Assembly (NCBI GenBank): GCA_002369195.1
Contig: DFEW01000073.1
Span: 69,409 to 97,987 of the forward strand
Source of the DNA: Christensenella sp. UBA3792
GTDB taxonomy: Bacteria > Bacillota > Clostridia > Christensenellales > CAG-138
Length of the DNA stretch: 28,579 nucleotides
Direction: 5' to 3'
Part shown: one piece after another, positions 21,094-28,579 of the stretch
Position numbering within the stretch: position 1 is the first letter of the stretch
How the letters are laid out: each line of letters starts with the position of its first letter
The notes under the pieces: model-generated
Database searches by the model: none
What the model was told of the DNA's origin: nothing
Seen by the model: the letters and a program-made list of their open reading frames with translations, nothing else
Translations under genes and position numbers: made by a program

Positions 21094-21192
21094 TCATAAC
21101 CGGACAAGAGTCAGCGAATTCATGGTAACCCATGAGGCCTGCATGGCAATCGGCAGGACAAGCGATTTTCGTTTCGGCTGCAATTGTTCCAT
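21094..21192 (-). CDS. Possible 32-residue leader or remnant ORF
   Basis: ATG with AAGGGG seven bases upstream, TGA 12 bp before the YcxB-like start. The peptide begins MEQLQPKRKSLVLPIAM. The first five residues equal those of the small membrane protein two genes downstream (MEQLQ), and SLVLPIAM recalls its SLPLLSMI. It could be a leader peptide, a genuine small protein, or the truncated remnant of a duplicated membrane-protein gene. Evidence is limited to the RBS, spacing and this similarity. Confidence 0.4.
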   Translation of the reverse strand: MEQLQPKRKSLVLPIAMQASWVTMNSLTLVRL

Positions 21193-21325
21193 TGGTTTCC
21201 CCTTTTGTGTTGCTTCTGCAGTATAGACACACGAGCCGGCAGAACTGTTACACGGTTATAAAATATATTATTTTCGCACAACATCGATCACGTTATTTGC
21301 ATCAATGCGCGCAAGCCCGCCTGCG

Positions 21326-22009
21326 TTACCGCAGGCTGTTTGCGAACTGCGCGTAGATCTCCTCGGGGATCATCGGCGAGCAGATCTGTGAAAGCGTCTG
21401 TTCGGTCAGGGTGAAGTCGTTCGAATACTCGCCGCCCGCCGCCTTCATCTGCTCAAGACGCGGCGCGGTGAACGCATTCGCCTGCGGGAAATTGAACATC
21501 GGGCTTTCCGGCACGGTGATGATCGTGCTGTCCGGATACTTGAGCGCGAACGAGCGTACCGCGCCTTCGAAGTTGAACTTGCTGTTCGGGAAGCCGCAGC
21601 CGCAGATCATGACGAAGTGCATCTTCGACGTGTCGACCTGCATGGTGTGACCGTACTTGCCCTTTTCGTCGCGCACCATGCTCCAAGAGGACAGCGGCAT
21701 CGTGCGGTCGACGAAGTTTTTCAGCGCGGCGGGCATGCCGTAGGAATACAGCGGGAAGGAATAGATCACGACATCGCAGTCGAGCATGCGCTTGAGCAGG
21801 TCCGCCATATCGTCCTCGATCGGACAGGTGCCGCCGTTGTGCTTGCAGGCAAAGCAGCCGGTGCAGTACTCGATGTGCTTTTCATAGATATGCTCGACGA
21901 ACAGTTCGTTGTCGGCAGCGGCGCTGATCCCCTGCACAAATGCCATGGAAAGGTGCAGCGTGTCGCTCCGGACGCCCCTGGGACTGCCGTTTAACAGTAA
22001 CGTTTTCAT
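21326..22009 (-). CDS. NADPH-dependent FMN reductase-like oxidoreductase
   Basis: 227-residue flavodoxin-fold protein. The start at 22009 has GGAGG six bases upstream. The FMN loop is LLNGSPRGVRSDTL (about 4-17), followed by the cysteine-rich segment YCTGCFACKHNGGTCP (about 48-63) typical of iron-sulfur-flavoprotein-like NADPH:FMN reductases, and the second flavin loop FPLYSYGMPAALKNFVDR. The C-terminal third carries further aromatic residues near the flavin (PMFNFPQ). It acts in the cytoplasm as a quinone, nitro or disulfide reductase; the substrate is unknown. Transcribed from its own promoter, divergent from the EamA transporter. Confidence 0.88.
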   Translation of the reverse strand: MKTLLLNGSPRGVRSDTLHLSMAFVQGISAAADNELFVEHIYEKHIEYCTGCFACKHNGGTCPIEDDMADLLKRMLDCDVVIYSFPLYSYGMPAALKNFVDRTMPLSSWSMVRDEKGKYGHTMQVDTSKMHFVMICGCGFPNSKFNFEGAVRSFALKYPDSTIITVPESPMFNFPQANAFTAPRLEQMKAAGGEYSNDFTLTEQTLSQICSPMIPEEIYAQFANSLR

Positions 22010-22034
22010 GCATGCCTCCGAATCCTTTTTTACC

Positions 22035-22063
22035 AGTATACCGCCGCGCGGCGCGTTTCGCAA
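22035..22063 (-). promoter_or_regulatory. Promoter of the FMN reductase gene
   Basis: Minus strand: -35 TTGCGA (22058-22063), 17-bp spacer, -10 TATACT (22035-22040). Start near 22028, leader about 19 nt. Confidence 0.6.
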
Positions 22064-22081
22064 GTCAAAGCGCAAAAAGAC

Positions 22082-22110
22082 TGGACAGGCGCAAAGGCGG
22101 GCGCTATAAT
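22082..22110 (+). promoter_or_regulatory. Promoter of the EamA transporter gene (near-leaderless)
   Basis: -35 TGGACA (22082-22087), 17-bp spacer, consensus -10 TATAAT (22105-22110). The ATG lies at 22119, so the expected transcription start (about 22116-22118) is at or next to it. Confidence 0.65.
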
Positions 22111-22118
22111 GGGGCGGT

Positions 22119-22994
22119 ATGAAAAACGGAAAGAATGAACCGAAATCGCTGATCATGCTGATCACCGCCATGCTGATCTTCGGCACGGTAGGGACCATCC
22201 GCAAGATGATCCCGCTGCCCTCGCCGCTGATCGCGCTTTGCCGCGGCTCGATCGGCGCGCTTTTGCTGCTCGCGTTTTCGACCGTGACCGGGAAGCATCC
22301 GTTCAAAAACCTTCGCCCAAAGACGGCGCTTTTGCTGCTGACAAGCGGCGCGATTATCGGACTCAACTGGTCGCTGCTGTTCGAGGCGTATCGCTACACC
22401 AGCGTGTCCGTCGCCGTGCTGTGCTACTATATGCAGCCGATCATCGTGATCCTGCTGTCGGCGCTGCTGTTCGGCGAAAAGCTGACGTGGAAAAAGGCGC
22501 TGTGCGCCGTTGCGGCGCTGGTCGGCATGGTGCTGATTTCCGGCGTACTCGACCGCGGGCTTCCGCAGAGCGGAGAGCGGCGCGGCATCCTGTTCGCGCT
22601 CGGTGCGGCGTGCCTGTATGCGACCGTCGTGCTGATGAACAAGCGCATCACCGGCGTCGATCCGTACGCAAAGACGATCCTGCAGCTGTCCGCCGCCGCG
22701 ATCGTGCAGGTGCCGTACCTGCTGATGACGGGCGGCTTTGCGGGCAACGACTGGAGCGGATGGACGCTGCCGCTGCTGCTGTTGCTGTGCGTCGTGCATA
22801 CCGGGTTCTGCTATCTGCTCTGGTTCGGATCGATGGACGGTCTGACGACGCAGACGGTGGCGCTGTTCAGCTACATCGATCCGGTCACGGCGCTGCTCGT
22901 TTCCGGTCTCGTGCTCGGCGAAACGATGACCGTCCTCGGCTGGCTCGGCGCCGTTCTGATTCTCGGCGCGGCGATCCTGTCGGGAAGAGAATAG
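22119..22994 (+). CDS. EamA/DMT-family transporter
   Basis: 291-residue membrane protein with about ten hydrophobic helices arranged as two EamA repeats (about 10-142 and 155-289). The second repeat ends with the typical PVTALLVSGLVLGETMTVLGWLGA region, and each repeat has the conserved LFGEKLTW / LVLGETMT block. Members export or import metabolites such as amino acids, nucleosides or drug-like compounds; the substrate is not identifiable. Only a weak GGGGCGG precedes the ATG, and the promoter -10 box ends eight bases before it. It is transcribed alone and ends at a hairpin terminator. Confidence 0.9.
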   Translation: MKNGKNEPKSLIMLITAMLIFGTVGTIRKMIPLPSPLIALCRGSIGALLLLAFSTVTGKHPFKNLRPKTALLLLTSGAIIGLNWSLLFEAYRYTSVSVAVLCYYMQPIIVILLSALLFGEKLTWKKALCAVAALVGMVLISGVLDRGLPQSGERRGILFALGAACLYATVVLMNKRITGVDPYAKTILQLSAAAIVQVPYLLMTGGFAGNDWSGWTLPLLLLLCVVHTGFCYLLWFGSMDGLTTQTVALFSYIDPVTALLVSGLVLGETMTVLGWLGAVLILGAAILSGRE

Positions 22995-23010
22995 CATCCC
23001 AAAAGGAAAG

Positions 23011-23033
23011 GGACAGGCGACTTGCCTGTCCCG
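23011..23033. terminator. Hairpin terminator between converging genes
   Basis: Stem GGGACAGGC, loop of five, GCCTGTCCC. It is followed by GTTTGCGTTTT on the plus strand and, on the minus strand, by a T-rich CTTTCCTTTT run. Confidence 0.75.
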
Positions 23034-23045
23034 TTTGCGTTTTGG

Positions 23046-25865
23046 TTATTCCTGTTCGGTCGGATAGTCCGATTTGCCGGTGATCTTGCGCTTGACAATC
23101 TTGCCCATGCGCTTTAAGGCGTACGGACCGACGAGCTTCAGCATCTCCTCCGCGGTGTGCATATCGCTTGCGGCGGGCAGATCGCGGGAGAGATGGATCG
23201 CGTCGAATTCGCAGCGCGTGGTGCAAAGACCGCAGCCGACGCACTGGTTGAGGTCGACCGTCGTCGCGCCGCAGCCGAGGCAGCGGTTCGCTTCGATCTT
23301 GACCTGTTCCTCGGTCAGCGGGAGCCGCAGATCCGCGAACGTCGCGCGTGCTTCGCCGGGCTTGAAGCCGGGACGCTGGCGCGCTGCATTGTCGAACGAA
23401 TCGGGCTGCGTGATGTCGTCGCGGTTGAACTCGATGAACTGCCGCAGATCTCTGCCGATCGTGAGCGACTGACCCGGATGCACGAAGCGGTTGATCGAAA
23501 CCATGCCTTCGCGTCCGTCCGCGATCGCGTCGATCGCGAACTTTGCGCCGTGGAAGATGTCGCCGCCGACGAACACGTCGGGCTCGGCGGTCTGCAGCGT
23601 GACCGGATCCGCAACCGCGGTGCCGTTTCTGCGCACTTCCACCTTGCTGCCGTCGAGCAGATTGCCCCATTCGGCGCTCTGACCGATCGCCATCAGCACG
23701 TTTTCGCAGGCGACGGTCTTGGTGTCGTTCTCGTCATAGAGCGGACTGAAGCGGTGCTGTTCGTCGAACACGCGCGTGCAGCGCTTGAACACGACCGCCG
23801 TGACCTTGCCGTTTGCGTCGCGCACGACTTCCTTGGGACCCCAGCCGTTTTCGATCGCGATGCCCTCTTCGAGCACTTCCTCGACCTCGTCCTTGGCTGC
23901 GGGCATTTCGTCGCGCTGTTCGAGGCACAGCATAGTGACCTTGCCGGAGGTGCAGCGCAGCGCGGTTCTCGCGACGTCCGCCGCGACGTTGCCGCCGCCG
24001 ACGACCACGACGTCGCCCGAAAGACGCTCGCTGTTGTTCTGGTTGACGCGCTTTAAGAACGCGACGCCGGATTCGACGCCTTCGCCCGCTTCGCCGGGCA
24101 CGCCCGCCATGCGTCCGCCCTGCAGACCGATCGCGATGTAGAACGCCTTAAAGCCCTGCTTTCTCAGCTCGTCGAGCGTGACGTCCTTGCCGACCTCGAC
24201 ACCGCAGCGAATCTCTGCGCCCATCTTTTCGACGATCTCGATTTCCTTTTCGAGCACGTCCTTTTCAAGACGGAACGACGGGATGCCGTTTAAGAGCATG
24301 CCGCCCGGACGGCTTTCCTTTTCGAACACGGTGACCGGATAGCCCTCGGTGCGCAGCCAGTATGCCGCGGACAGACCCGCGGGACCCGCGCCGATGACCG
24401 CGATCGGGAAATCGCTCCACTGGTTGCCTTCGCCGTTTTCACAGATGACCGTGAATTCCTCGGGGTGCTTGAGCTCCCACTGCGCGAGGAACTTCTTGAT
24501 CTCGTCGATCGCGACCGGCTTGTCGATCGTGCCGCGCGTGCAGCGATCCTCGCAGCGGCGGTTGCAGACCGCGCCGCAGACCGCGGGGAAGGGGTTGTCC
24601 TTGCGGATGAGTTTCACCGCTTCGGCGTAGCGACCCTCCGCCGCCATCTTGATGTAGCCCTGAACCGCGATGTGCGCGGGGCAGGCGGTCTTGCACGGGG
24701 AGGTGCCGGTTGCGTAGCAGTTTTCCTTGTTGTGATCGCGATAGTCGCGGTCCCACTTGTCCTCGCCCCAGACGTGATCGTCCGGCAGCTCGTGCATCGG
24801 GTACTTGACGCGCGTGCCGTCCGCCTTGCACAGCTTCTGACCGAGCTTGGCAGCGCCTGCGGGGCAGACCTCGACGCACTTGCCGCATGCGACGCACTTC
24901 GACTTGTCGACGTGCGCGCGGTACGCGGAGCGCGACATGTTCGGCGTGTTGAACAGCTGCGAGGTTCTGAGACCGTAGCAGCTTCCCGGCGAACAGTTGC
25001 AGATGCCGACGATGCGGTTCGGACCGTCGAGGTTCGTGATCTGGTGCACGTAGCCCTTGCGCTCGGCGCGCTCGATGATCTCCATCACCTGCTCGCGCGT
25101 CACATAGTGCGCGTCCTTGCCGGTTTCGACGAGGAACTCCGCGATGTCGCCGACGCCGATGCACATCTGACCTTCGATGTCGCCGACGCCTTCGCCGCGG
25201 ATGCGCTGCGCCTTGCGGCATGCGCAGACCATGGTGCAGAACTTGTCATACTTTTCGAGCCAGTGCGAAAGGTGCTCGACCGAGACGCTCTGCGACTCGA
25301 CAGGGATCGCCTTTTCGACCGGGATGACGTGCATGCCGATGCCCGCGCCGCCCGGCGGAACGAGCTTTGCGGCGAATTCCAGCGGCTCCTGCGGCGCGAG
25401 GTTGAACATCGTCGCGACCTCGGGATGCTCGTCGGGCAGGGTCTTATGCTCGACCATGTATTCGCCGGAACCGACGACCCACTTGGGCACCCAGTACTGA
25501 ATGTGCTGGTCGGCGTTGTCGCGGTTCTGTTCGAGAATGCCGATCCAGATCAGGTGATCGATGACCTTCTGCGCGTCCGCTTCGCTCATGTTGTTCATCT
25601 TCGCAAGCTCTGCGGTCGTATAGCCGACGCGGCGCTTTTTGAAGCTCAGCATGAACTTGACCTCATCCTTGGTCAGAAGCCGGTCGAGAATCCAGAAATC
25701 CATGTGATTCTCTTTGAAGCCGGAAATCTTTCTCGGAATGTTGTCGGTGATCATCACGGCAAGCTTTTTGACGAGCTTTGCCTTTTCCGGATCGTCGCAA
25801 TGATGTCCGTCGACGGGATAGTCCCGTTCGTTGACATGAATCTTCGGGTTGACTTCCTTTACCAT
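23046..25865 (-). CDS. Large iron-sulfur/FAD NAD(P)H oxidoreductase (GltD/NfnB-like)
   Basis: 939 residues. The N-terminal region (1-310) has a winged-helix-like segment near 78-112 and two unusual cysteine motifs, CTMVCACR (210-217) and CNCSPGSC (289-296). A 4Fe-4S ferredoxin motif CVACGKCVEVCP follows (324-335). Residues 390-460 are the GltD-type N-terminal cluster domain (Cys395, Cys430, Cys434, Cys438, Cys442). Next come FAD binding VIGAGPAGLSAAYWL (490-504) and NAD(P)H binding VVGGGNVAADVARTAL (621-636). The C-terminus has two more cysteine groups (Cys862, Cys865; Cys875, Cys878, Cys881, Cys885). An RBS with AAGGAG lies before the ATG. The next upstream gene encodes an FNR-type partner, so it probably forms a cytoplasmic flavin-based electron-transfer complex, possibly bifurcating. 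Physiological substrate unknown. Confidence 0.88.
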   Translation of the reverse strand: MVKEVNPKIHVNERDYPVDGHHCDDPEKAKLVKKLAVMITDNIPRKISGFKENHMDFWILDRLLTKDEVKFMLSFKKRRVGYTTAELAKMNNMSEADAQKVIDHLIWIGILEQNRDNADQHIQYWVPKWVVGSGEYMVEHKTLPDEHPEVATMFNLAPQEPLEFAAKLVPPGGAGIGMHVIPVEKAIPVESQSVSVEHLSHWLEKYDKFCTMVCACRKAQRIRGEGVGDIEGQMCIGVGDIAEFLVETGKDAHYVTREQVMEIIERAERKGYVHQITNLDGPNRIVGICNCSPGSCYGLRTSQLFNTPNMSRSAYRAHVDKSKCVACGKCVEVCPAGAAKLGQKLCKADGTRVKYPMHELPDDHVWGEDKWDRDYRDHNKENCYATGTSPCKTACPAHIAVQGYIKMAAEGRYAEAVKLIRKDNPFPAVCGAVCNRRCEDRCTRGTIDKPVAIDEIKKFLAQWELKHPEEFTVICENGEGNQWSDFPIAVIGAGPAGLSAAYWLRTEGYPVTVFEKESRPGGMLLNGIPSFRLEKDVLEKEIEIVEKMGAEIRCGVEVGKDVTLDELRKQGFKAFYIAIGLQGGRMAGVPGEAGEGVESGVAFLKRVNQNNSERLSGDVVVVGGGNVAADVARTALRCTSGKVTMLCLEQRDEMPAAKDEVEEVLEEGIAIENGWGPKEVVRDANGKVTAVVFKRCTRVFDEQHRFSPLYDENDTKTVACENVLMAIGQSAEWGNLLDGSKVEVRRNGTAVADPVTLQTAEPDVFVGGDIFHGAKFAIDAIADGREGMVSINRFVHPGQSLTIGRDLRQFIEFNRDDITQPDSFDNAARQRPGFKPGEARATFADLRLPLTEEQVKIEANRCLGCGATTVDLNQCVGCGLCTTRCEFDAIHLSRDLPAASDMHTAEEMLKLVGPYALKRMGKIVKRKITGKSDYPTEQE

Positions 25866-25874
25866 AAAAGCTCC

Positions 25875-27059
25875 TTACTCGATCGGGATCTTGATCGTCA
25901 TGTCGGAAAGGGGATAGGTCGCGCAGGCATGGACGTAATCGAAGTCCTTGTCCGCGGCGCGCCGTCCGTCGTTCTCGGGGCAGACGTAGAATTCGCCCTT
26001 CAAGACCTTCGTGCGGCAGAATCCGCATTCGCCGCTGCGGCAGTCGGTGAGCAGCACGATGCCTGCGCGCTCGCACGCGACGACGAGACTTTCGTTCGCC
26101 TTTGCGGGGATCTCGTCCTTGTGAATGCCGCGCACGACGGTCAGCGTATAGGTCTTGTCCTTCTTTTCGACCGGATAGCCGGGGAATGATGCGATGTCCT
26201 TCGCCTGACCGAACACCTCAAAGCGCACGCGCCGCGCGGGCACGTCGAGCTTTTTGATCTCCTCGCGCAGGAACCGGTACATGACCTGCGGACCGCAGAT
26301 GAAGTAGGACGTATCGCCCTTCGAATACTTCTTGATCAGCTCCGCCGAGAGGAAGCCGCGTTCGCCCTTCCAGTCGGGCTCGTCGCCGGACAGCACGTTC
26401 ACGACGTGTACGCGATCGCAGTTGAGCGCTTCGAGCTCATCCTTCAGGATGATGTCGTTCGAGCTGACCGAGCCGTAGAGGATCGTAAGCTCCGCGTCCA
26501 TCGTGCCGCCTTTGATCTCCTTTGCCATCGAGGCAAACGGCGTGATGCCGACGCCGCCCGCGAGCGCCATGATATGGTGCGCGTCCCGCAGCGGCTCATA
26601 GTAGAATTGACCGAGACCCATGCTGCCGGTCAGCGTGTCGCCGACCTTGAGCTGCTCGTTCACGTAGTCGCAGATCAGACCGTCGCCCTTGCTGCGGCGC
26701 ACGGTAATCTCCACGTAGCCGGGATCCCTGCGCGCTTCGAACGGCGCGGATGAGATCGAGTACGGGCGGCAAAGCACCTTGCCGTCGATCACGAATGCGA
26801 GCGAGATGAACTGTCCCGCATAGAACGGGGGCAGCTTGCCGCCGTCGACCTTCTGAAACCGCACGGTCTTTGCCGTGGGGCTTGCGTCGCGGATCTCGGT
26901 GACGACCAGCTCGATCGGACCGGGATGCCATTCCTTTGCGACGTTGCCGATCGGATCGACCGGATCGGGCGTTGCGGAAGCGGTTTCAAAAGCGTTCAGG
27001 CGCGCCTTGGTGACGCGGGATGCGCCGCCGACGTCCTTCAAAAATCCCTTGACCTTCAT
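25875..27059 (-). CDS. FNR-type NAD(P)H reductase with C-terminal 2Fe-2S domain
   Basis: 394 residues. After an N-terminal extension (1-45) comes an FAD domain with RPYSISS (98-104) and an NAD(P) domain with AGGVGITPF (167-175) and CGP (255-257). A linker then leads to a plant-type ferredoxin domain (about 302-394) with Cys340, Cys345, Cys348 and Cys379. It passes electrons between NAD(P)H, FAD and the 2Fe-2S cluster. The start overlaps the upstream CrtI-like gene by 4 bp (ATGA), and the large GltD-like gene follows after 9 bp, so the three are co-transcribed. NfnA-type subunits carry a similar FNR plus 2Fe-2S, though in a different arrangement, so an Nfn-like complex is a reasonable inference. 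Confidence 0.9.
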   Translation of the reverse strand: MKVKGFLKDVGGASRVTKARLNAFETASATPDPVDPIGNVAKEWHPGPIELVVTEIRDASPTAKTVRFQKVDGGKLPPFYAGQFISLAFVIDGKVLCRPYSISSAPFEARRDPGYVEITVRRSKGDGLICDYVNEQLKVGDTLTGSMGLGQFYYEPLRDAHHIMALAGGVGITPFASMAKEIKGGTMDAELTILYGSVSSNDIILKDELEALNCDRVHVVNVLSGDEPDWKGERGFLSAELIKKYSKGDTSYFICGPQVMYRFLREEIKKLDVPARRVRFEVFGQAKDIASFPGYPVEKKDKTYTLTVVRGIHKDEIPAKANESLVVACERAGIVLLTDCRSGECGFCRTKVLKGEFYVCPENDGRRAADKDFDYVHACATYPLSDMTIKIPIE

Positions 27060-28579
27060 TTTGCCGCCTCCTTCTTTTTCATATCATCCAGCACGTTCTT
27101 CGCGGCCTTTCTGCCGTTGGTCACCGCCGGGCCCATGCCGTCGCCGGAAATCTGGTGCGCGCCTGCGAATTCGAGTCCTTCGATGAACTTCTCCTCCTCG
27201 GCGGTCTGCAGTCTCGCGACGATGTGGTCCTGCATCGTGTGCGCATAGCCGTAGATGCAGCCGTTCCACATGCCGGTGTAATGCGCGACGGTCATCGGCG
27301 TTTCGATGACGATCTCCAGCACATGATCCAAAAGGTTTACGCCGTAGTACTTCGACATATCGTCGATCATCTGTTTTGCGACCTCGTGCTTGACGCGGTC
27401 GTAATCGTCCGCGCCGACCGTCTTCCAGCCGTCCACGCGCGGCAGCGTCGTGATCGAGAACGAGCAGGTTCCCGCGGGCGTCGCGTCGGGGTTGGCGAGA
27501 TTGTGGCAGATGCAGGTCAGATAGCGGTACGGCCCGAGCCCCGCAAGGTCGTTGTAGAGCGCGTTCGTATCCATCGTGTCGCCGCGGAAGGTGCTGTAAT
27601 CGTGAATGTTCAGCTCCTCGGCGGTCTTGTCGAGGATCATGATGACCGAGAACGCGGTCAGGCTCAGGCGTCTGCCGTTGACCATCTTGATCGCCTTGGG
27701 AGGAACCTCGGAAAGCGGTTCGATCATCGAGGTGTAGACCTTGTTCGGGTATGCCGCCGAGATCACGTAATCGGCGTGGATCTCATCGCCGCGCGCGGTG
27801 CGGACGCCGTAGACCTTGCCGTCCTTGACAAGAATCTTTTCGACGTGCTGCCGGTATTCGATCTGCACGCCCATCGCTTCGGCGCGCTCCGCCATCTTGA
27901 GACTCATCTCGTGGCTGAACTTGCGCGGAATGTACGAGCCGTAGCCGATGTAGTCCGCCATCAGCACCGAGAAGATCGTGAACGGCAGATCCCGGAAGCC
28001 GGAACCGACGTAGATCCAGTACGGCGCGAGCAGGTCCTGCGCCTTCTGCGGCAGGTCGAACGTGTCGATGACCTCCTGCGTCGAATAGCCGGCGGTCTTG
28101 ACGAACGCTTCGTGCTTCAGAAGCATCTGCACCTTGCTCATCGGATGGATCGAAAGCTCGTTGACCGAGTCGAACACCGTATGGCAGAGGTTCAGAAGCT
28201 TCAATACCTTATCATACGTGCCGGGAACCGCGGCGTCGACTTCCTTCGCGAACGTCTCAAGCCCCGGATGCAGCGTCACTTCGAGGCCGGGCAGCGAGGC
28301 GTGATACGCTTCGGGCACCTTGAGCCAGTCGACATCGACGCCCATGTCCTCGAGGAACTTGCCGACCTTGAGGCGGTTTCCCTTCGGACCGATGCTCATC
28401 ATCTCATGCAGCGCGGCTTCGATCTCGATGCCGCCGCGCACGAAGCTGGTCGCGATGCCGCCAGGCAGGTTGTGGCGCTCGAGCACCAGCACGTCCTTGC
28501 CCTTTTCGGCGAGCATCAGCGCCGACGAAAGCCCCGCCAGCGCGCCGCCGATGACGATGACGTCATAGTGGTCTTTGTA
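27056..28579 (-). CDS. CrtI/phytoene-desaturase-like FAD oxidoreductase (5' end cut)
   Basis: Over 500 codons are visible; only a few N-terminal residues are missing at the right edge, since the first visible codons give YKDHYDVIVIGG. The FAD Rossmann loop is VIGGALAGLSSA with VLERHNLPGG at the second strand. The C-terminal FAD signature is GDGMGPAVTNGRKAA. The fold matches the phytoene desaturase / carotenoid isomerase / retinol saturase group. No carotenoid genes are near, and it is coupled to two NAD(P)H/iron-sulfur flavoproteins, so a role as the substrate-facing subunit of a reductase complex is more likely than carotenoid synthesis. This is inference. The stop overlaps the next gene's start by 4 bp. 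Confidence 0.87.
   Translation of the reverse strand, partial: YKDHYDVIVIGGALAGLSSALMLAEKGKDVLVLERHNLPGGIATSFVRGGIEIEAALHEMMSIGPKGNRLKVGKFLEDMGVDVDWLKVPEAYHASLPGLEVTLHPGLETFAKEVDAAVPGTYDKVLKLLNLCHTVFDSVNELSIHPMSKVQMLLKHEAFVKTAGYSTQEVIDTFDLPQKAQDLLAPYWIYVGSGFRDLPFTIFSVLMADYIGYGSYIPRKFSHEMSLKMAERAEAMGVQIEYRQHVEKILVKDGKVYGVRTARGDEIHADYVISAAYPNKVYTSMIEPLSEVPPKAIKMVNGRRLSLTAFSVIMILDKTAEELNIHDYSTFRGDTMDTNALYNDLAGLGPYRYLTCICHNLANPDATPAGTCSFSITTLPRVDGWKTVGADDYDRVKHEVAKQMIDDMSKYYGVNLLDHVLEIVIETPMTVAHYTGMWNGCIYGYAHTMQDHIVARLQTAEEEKFIEGLEFAGAHQISGDGMGPAVTNGRKAAKNVLDDMKKKEAAK

Noticed and set aside
27056..28579. Carotenoid biosynthesis locus
   Set aside because: Only a CrtI-like FAD fold is present, with no phytoene synthase or cyclase. 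The gene is coupled to NAD(P)H/iron-sulfur reductases instead.

Overview
The window looks like a chromosomal segment of a GC-rich member of the Bacillota, probably a gut-type Clostridia lineage. This rests on near-consensus AGGAGG ribosome binding sites, sigma-A promoters with 17-bp spacers, compact co-directional operons, and the protein families present (DUF937, DUF5684, YcxB-like, acyl-ACP thioesterase, LacI regulators). No rRNA, tRNA, CRISPR array, insertion sequence or phage gene was seen. The lineage is an inference; no marker gene is present.

Region 1 (about 1-14711) is the most interesting part. A minus-strand operon of at least twelve genes starts at a TTGACA-N17-TACAAT promoter near 11900 and runs off the left edge. 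In transcription order it encodes four paralogous HAD-fold proteins, a phosphoglycerate mutase whose two halves are in swapped order (a natural circular permutant), an inositol-dehydrogenase-like Gfo/Idh/MocA enzyme, an archaeal-type (type II) GAPDH, an archaeal-type phosphoglycerate kinase, a two-subunit transketolase, a LarA-type nickel racemase and a malic enzyme. Divergently transcribed are a LacI-family regulator, a PHP-domain hydrolase and a PfkB kinase resembling the Thermotoga TM0415 (IolK-like) family. The two divergent promoters have identical -35/-10 hexamers, and each carries an AAAACGTTT operator just downstream of its start site. Together this looks like a locally repressed catabolic system. 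It carries a parallel set of lower-glycolysis-type enzymes drawn from unusual lineages, possibly for a cyclitol or sugar acid. The substrate cannot be read from the sequence.

Region 2 (about 14720-20460) is accessory and envelope-type: a cytosolic GH13 amylase; a DUF937 protein with glycine-rich repeats and a histone-H1-like Lys/Thr/Ala tail; a four-helix membrane protein with a Cys/His C-terminal domain; an acyl-ACP thioesterase; a DUF5684 membrane protein; and a flavodoxin. Terminators separate most units.

Region 3 (about 20070-22994) holds a small membrane/YcxB operon with a possible 32-codon leader ORF, an FMN-dependent oxidoreductase, and a divergently transcribed EamA transporter whose promoter lies so close to the ATG that the mRNA would be nearly leaderless.

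Region 4 (23046-28579) is a minus-strand redox operon: a 939-residue iron-sulfur/FAD GltD-like oxidoreductase, an FNR-type flavoprotein with a plant-type 2Fe-2S domain, and a CrtI-like FAD oxidoreductase cut by the window edge. The first two resemble the two halves of an NfnAB-type transhydrogenase, with additions.
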